Shown piece by piece: positions 59,083-64,000 of a stretch of DNA of 64,000 bases. The stretch is from Ziziphus jujuba. Lineage: Eukaryota; Streptophyta; Magnoliopsida; Rosales; Rhamnaceae. The notes under the pieces were generated by a model, which was not told the DNA's origin, did no database searches, and saw only the letters and a list, made by a program, of their open reading frames with translations. The number at the start of each line of letters is the position of its first letter. The stretch's first letter is position 1. The DNA lies in assembly GCF_031755915.1 (NCBI RefSeq), contig NC_083389.1, positions 15,927,001 through 15,991,000 on the forward strand. Reading direction: 5' to 3'. A program made the position numbers and the translations under genes.

Positions 59083-62000
59083 TGTAACACCCCGTCCCGA
59101 ATCGCACCGGAATCCGTGCACGTTGACCGAGGTTGACCGTTGACCGTTGACCGAAGGGGTCAAAGTTGACTTTTTGACTCGGTGGGAATTTCGAGTTGAC
59201 CAGGGTACCGTGGCGAAGTGCATGACGCCCTGAGTTCGTAGACTAGTAGCACGTCGAAAACGGAGCTACGGTTTGAAAGTTATGGGCAAAACAAGTTGAA
59301 GTGTAAACTGTCTAAAAGGTGCCGGGAGTTGACTTTTTCTTGTGATGTAATTGTGAGTTGACTCTTGTATGGTTGTAAAGTACTCGTCGATACGAGTTCA
59401 CAGACTAGCGGCACGCTCAAAACGGACATCCGGTTAAAAAGTTATGGACGTTTGAAGTTGACCGGATACCGTATTATTTTAATATTTTTTTTTGGGTCGG
59501 TGAACAGTGAAACGCCACGTGTCAGTTTCTGATTGGTCCACGTGGCATGAACAGTGTCACGCAGGGTTTTAATTTTGAAAAAACTCTCGGGGAAGAGAGA
59601 GAAAGAGAGAGAAGAGAGAGAAAGAGAGAGAGGAGAGAGAAAGAGAGAAAGAGGACCCGCCGGCCGCCGGTCATTTTCACGTTTTTCCGGCCTAGTTACT
59701 GTACACGCGCCGGCCAGCCAGATTGCCCACCTCATTTCCGGCAAAACCTCCAAATTTCACGGCGAACGGCCGCCGGACGCGCCCGGATCGGACGTCCGAA
59801 GTTTGGCGGCGATTTTTCCCCTCCACCGCCGGCCACCGCGAATCGGCACTGTTCCGGCCATTTTCCGGCCACACGCGCCTGACAGCCTTGATCCTCTCCT
59901 CAAGTCCGGCCTACCCACCAAAAATCACGACCATCGGACCACCGACGCGCCGGGATCGGAGCGTTTTCCGGCGAGGGGTCGAAAATCTTCAAACGGTGAT
60001 TTCTCCGCCGTCCGACCTCCGTTTTGCTCACCGTCGGTCCCGTTGGATTGCTCTCCTCACGATCTACAAATCTGCAAAATTTCACAGCAAACGGCCACCG
60101 TCGGAAATTACTGTTCCGGCGACGGTTGCCGGTGACGTGGCGGCCGCCGGAAATCACTGTTCCGGCGAGTACCCCGAAAATTCCGGCCAGCTCCAGTCCG
60201 CAGTGTTCGACCTCCTGAACCCAAATCCGACTTCCGTTTCCACCAATTCGCGACGGTTTGGGAGAATTGCGGAGCCGAAACCCGAAAAGCTTCCCGATAA
60301 AATTCCGACCCCGTCGGGTACGATCATCGGAAATTAAGACCGGATCTGTGATTAGCATCACTCGAGCTTCGATTCGGTATATAATTCGTAAATTTTAGTT
60401 ATCGTTTGGTGTTCGCTCCCCGGGTACCCATTTGGGGATTACCCGAATAAAATATTAATATTTGTGGTTTTGGTACTGTGGATGTTTTAGGTGCACGTGC
60501 AAGTAGCGGAGTCGATCCTGCGGAGGATCTTGATTGAGATACGTGCACAAGGTGAGTGACCCACCTTCAAATTAATTTTGGGGAATTTAATTGATGAATA
60601 TATTATGTGTGAATTAAATATTTGGAATTTAATTTCTATGTGCCAAATAATTATTGGATTTATTGTAGAATTATTTATGAATTTATTGGATTTAAGAAAA
60701 TGCGAATTCTACAAATTTATGCCGTGTGGAATTATTTTATGGTTTTGAGGATTTTGAAATTGGTGTGGTTTTAATGGTAAATTGGGCACGATTTGATTTT
60801 CAAATATTTCAAGGAAAATATTTGGTTATGTTGGTGATTTCAATTTTTATGAAATATGCCCATAAAATATTATGGGATTTGATTATGATATTTCGAGAAA
60901 TTATTTATGCTTGGAAAAAATGTGGATATTTGAATTGATGGATTTGGGAGTTGGTGGATTTGAAAATCATGGGATTTATGGTATTAATTATAAGGAAATT
61001 GTGGAGAATTTCCCGGTTCAAGCGGATGGATTATGCCCGCTATGTTTATGAAAAATGTGAAATTTGTTTTATAATTTAAATTGTGGATTTTATGATTTTT
61101 AGATGCACCGTGCACGTACTGGTGTTCTGATTATGTGATATGGTATATGTGATATGGTTAGTGTGCACACGGTTGTGATTAGCGCGCAGGTGGGTGTGAG
61201 TAGCGCGCGGTTGATATTATGAGGGTGTCCTGTGGATGCCATCGGAGAGGGCGGCCACCCCCCTTTGGCCGGGACACCAGGTTAGCAGCGGCGCAGTGGG
61301 ACGCCACGCGACCGTATGCCGGTTTCTTTCTATAACCTCCTGTCTGGCGGTACCTTGGGACGCTGGGTACTGTTGGCGCCACTGGTATATAGTGGGTGCA
61401 TCAAATGATTTTCAGAACTGTGTTTTAAAAATAAAATGTTTGGAAACTGAATTAGAATTAAAAATATAATTGTTACCGCTTCTGGTATTTAATTGATGTC
61501 TTGGTTTTCGGGAAATATGAATAAAGGGTTTTGTGAAAATGTTTTAAAAGGGGAACCTTTCCAACTGAGAGAATTGTAAGGGTTTTGAGAGACATTATTA
61601 TTTCCAAATAATTATTATTTATATACCTATTACCGTGGTATGATAGTGTAGAGTAGTAGGGTCGCTCACTGAGATGATTAGCATCTCACACTCTTAAATT
61701 TCGTTCCTCTAGGTACCAGGTAGTCGGTGTTCACTCGGAGCGGACTCGATCTTCCTCGCTGTATTTGTTCGTGCAGTACCTTGTTCTTCTTTTACTGCAG
61801 TTGTACTATTTCTTTCACTTTTACTGTATTCTGTATTTTGTAGTACTTCATAAAGCTCTGTATACTGTATGGGACACTTATGTATTTGTATTGCACTGGA
61901 TTACTGTATTTTTATTTTGGAGTGCTGAAATTTGTGGAACCAGTTCGTCGTACTGTGGGAGGAATAAGGGAACAATTATAGAAGTGTGTTTTCAGTGCAG

Positions 62001-62129
62001 GAAATTTTGTGGTAAGTTCATCCCTTAGGGGAGGTTCTGCCGGATCTTCCACAGAAGGGTCCGGTAGGGTTTCCCTGGGATCAGGGCTTGTCTAGGGTTC
62101 CGGTGGGGAACTTTGGACGGGTCCTGACA
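59083..62129 (+). repeat. 3' LTR of the nearly intact element
   Basis: 3047 bp, in register with the 5' LTR (offset 10803). I see eight substitutions (for example A/G at 48343/59146 and T/C at 48738/59541) and no indel. Confidence 0.93.
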
Positions 62130-63885
62130 CCCGGTACGAAACAGCGATAACAACAAACCACAATTTTCTCGAAATACAAAATGCAACCATAAAAATACCG
62201 CGGGCATAATTTATAAAATTTAACCAAATATTTTCACAAAATATTTAACCCAATTATGCCCGAGAAATCACATTTGAAACCACGTAAAATTAATACCGAA
62301 ACATACCTTGCTCATGCATAACAAATAAATTAAATTAAACCGCATTAAAACCATAATTAAACCACACCACATGAGCGTAATTAAATACTAAATTAAATAC
62401 CAATTAAATTTAATTAATTGCCCAAAATAATTTTTGAAGGTGGGTCACTCACCTGGAGAGCGCAAATCAACTAAGATCCTCCTCGGGATCCACTCCACTA
62501 CTCGCGCGTGCACCTAAACAACCACAGTGTACAAACCAAAAATATTAATATTTTATTCGGGTAATTCCCAAATGGATACCCGGGGAGCGAACACCAAGCG
62601 ACATCTAAGGGTTACGAGTTATATACCGAATCGAAGCTCGCGTGATGAGGATCACGGATTCGGTCTTACTTTCCGGTGATCGAACCCGACGGGGTCGGAA
62701 TCTCGCCGGAAAGCTTTTCGAGTTTCGGCTCCGCAATTCTCCCAAACCGTCGTGAATTGGTGGAAACGGAAGCCGGATTCAGATTCAGGAGGTCGAACAC
62801 TGCGGACTGGAGCTGGCCGGAATTTCGGGTACTCGCCGGAACAGTATTTTCCGGCGAGCCGCCACGGTCACCGGCAACGGTCACCGGAACAGTATTTTCC
62901 GGCGGTGGCCGTTGGCTGTGAAATTTTGCAGATTTGTAGATCGTGAGGAGAGCAATCCAACGGGACCGACGGTGAGCAAAACGGAGGTCGGACGGCGGAG
63001 AAATCACCGTTTGAAGATTTTCGACCCCTCGCCGGAAAACGCTCCGATCCCGGCGCGTCGGTGGTCCGATGGCCGTGATTTTTGGTGGGTAGGCCGGACT
63101 TGAGGAGAGGATCAAGGCTGTCAGGCGCGTGTGGCCGGAAAATGGCCGGAATAGTGCCGATTCGCGGTGGCCGGCGGTGGAGGGGAAAAATCGCCGCCAA
63201 ACTTCGGACGTCCGATCCGGGCGCGTCCGGCGGCCGTTCGCCGTGAAATTTGGAGGTTTTGCCGGAAATGAGGTGGGCAAGCTTTTTTGTCCGGTGCGTG
63301 TACAGTAACTCGGCCAGAACAGTGGAAAACTCCGGTGGCCGGCGGTGGCTCTCTCTCTCTCTTTCTCTCTCCTCTCTCTCTTTCTCTCTCTTCTCTCTCT
63401 CTCTCTCTTCCCCGAGAATTTTAACAAATAAAAACCCTTGTGTGACACTGTTCATGCCACGTGGACCAATCAGAAGTTGACACGTGGCATTTCACTGTTC
63501 ACCGACCCAAAAAACATTAAAATAATACAGTATCCGGTAAACTTCAAACGTCCATAACTTTTTAACCGGATGTCCGTTTTGAGCGTGCCGCTAGTCTGTG
63601 AACTCGTATTGACGAGCACTTCACAACCATGCATGAGTCAAAGCTCAATTCCCCATAAACAAAAAGTCAACTCCGGCACCCCTTGGACAGTTTGGACCGC
63701 AACTTGTTTCGTCCATAACTTTCAAACCGTAGCTCCGTTTTCGACGTGCTACCAGTCTACGAACTCGTGGCATCATGCACTTCGCCGCGGTACCCTAGTC
63801 ATCTCGCAATTCCCCTTTGGTCAACGGTCAACGGTCAACGGTCAACGTGCACGGATTCCGGTGCGATTTGGGACGGGGTGTTACA

Positions 63886-64000
63886 CTTTTTCCCTACATA
63901 TGCATAAACAACGCAACACTAAGCAAACAAAAGCAATATGTTTAAGAGCCTCATCAGTTTTGAACAAGTACTGCTTCCATTAGTCTAACATCCAAAGTTG
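63886..64000. other. Start of a fourth host unit spacer
   Basis: After the target-site duplication, the sequence TATGCATAAACAACGCAACACTAAGC... matches 20388-20490 and 31910-32010. Confidence 0.7.

Larger units (their letters stand above)
48280..62129 (+). mobile_element. Nearly intact chromovirus (Ty3/gypsy, Tekay/Del-like)
   Basis: 5' LTR 48280-51326, PBS 51329-51340, gag-pol 51469-59038 (interrupted by a solo LTR at 53603-56592), polypurine tract 59070-59080 and 3' LTR 59083-62129. Its target-site duplication is CCCAG/CCCGG (48275-48279, 62130-62134; one mismatch). The two LTRs are both 3047 bp and differ at eight positions that I found, so the insertion is young. Without the nested LTR the element is about 10.9 kb. 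A C-terminal chromodomain and the gag-PR-RT-RH-IN order place it with plant chromoviruses; the long LTRs and tRNA-Met PBS suggest the Tekay/Del lineage. Two lesions block autonomy: the nested LTR and a TAA in RNase H. Confidence 0.93.
47061..63885 (-). mobile_element. Solo LTR split by a nested full element
   Basis: The two halves, 47061-48279 and 62135-63885 (about 2.97 kb together), form one LTR, TGTCAGGACCC...GTGTTACA in plus orientation. The target-site duplication CTTTT is seen at 47056-47060 and 63886-63890. It contains the subfamily block with the reverse complement of GGACCGTGGGCAGGCAAG (about 48040) and a CT-rich tract at 63350-63410. There is no internal region of its own, so it had become solo or remained as such while hosting the element at 48280-62129. 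Confidence 0.9.

Noticed and set aside
47061..62129. Reading 47061 and 48280 as one composite or palindromic LTR
   Set aside because: Separate TSDs (CTTTT, CCCAG/CCCGG) and opposite orientations show a nested insertion.

Overview
This is a plant nuclear window, most likely a eudicot. It is AT-rich with GC-rich islands inside long terminal repeats (LTRs). The host genes are plant-specific (phylloplanin, and a chloroplast NDH subunit with introns), and the retrotransposons are chromoviruses whose primer-binding site matches plant initiator tRNA-Met. Nearly everything is either a tandemly duplicated host segment or a Ty3/gypsy element that landed in it.

Host layer. A repeated unit of [unidentified minus-strand exon remnant / spacer - phylloplanin gene - PnsB2-like gene] occurs about three times, with the start of a fourth at 63886-64000. 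Unit 1 (5426-10941) has an intact phylloplanin ORF (6689-7159) and a broken PnsB2-like gene (8989-10578). Unit 2 (20383-31900) has a phylloplanin copy killed by one nonsense codon (24175-24645) and a broken PnsB2-like gene (30027-31614); its upstream spacer is itself duplicated. Unit 3 (about 31900-47060) has no phylloplanin gene, apparently lost in a deletion ending in a truncated LTR, and a broken PnsB2-like gene (45122-46730). The only host gene that still looks translatable is phylloplanin copy 1.

Mobile layer. All large insertions are one chromovirus group (Tekay/Del-like by the long LTRs and C-terminal chromodomain) with 2.5-3.2 kb LTRs starting TGTAACACCCC and ending TGACA. From left to right: a decayed element with its 3' LTR (1-5425); a complete but internally scrambled minus-strand element (10942-20382, TSD gtctt); a solo LTR (26293-29225); a truncated LTR (33536-41700) holding a solo LTR (34891-40986), which holds both a short TRIM-like LTR (35528-35824) and a younger solo LTR (38298-40838); a solo LTR (41920-44789); and a three-level nest at 47061-63885, where a solo LTR contains a nearly intact element (48280-62129) whose reverse transcriptase is split by another solo LTR (53603-56592). 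Target-site duplications were read directly for almost every insertion.

Points of most interest: (i) the 10942-20382 element has only about three substitutions between its LTRs, yet its internal domains are in permuted order and both LTRs lack a 113-bp block that in other copies holds a TATA-like box and AATAAA; (ii) the LTRs share a retrovirus-like order (W-box cluster, TATA, AATAAA, splice-donor-like site), with an acceptor-like site just before gag; (iii) two independent insertions fall within about 2 bp of each other at the same place in two paralogous host units. All calls come from reading the sequence; no database search was run.
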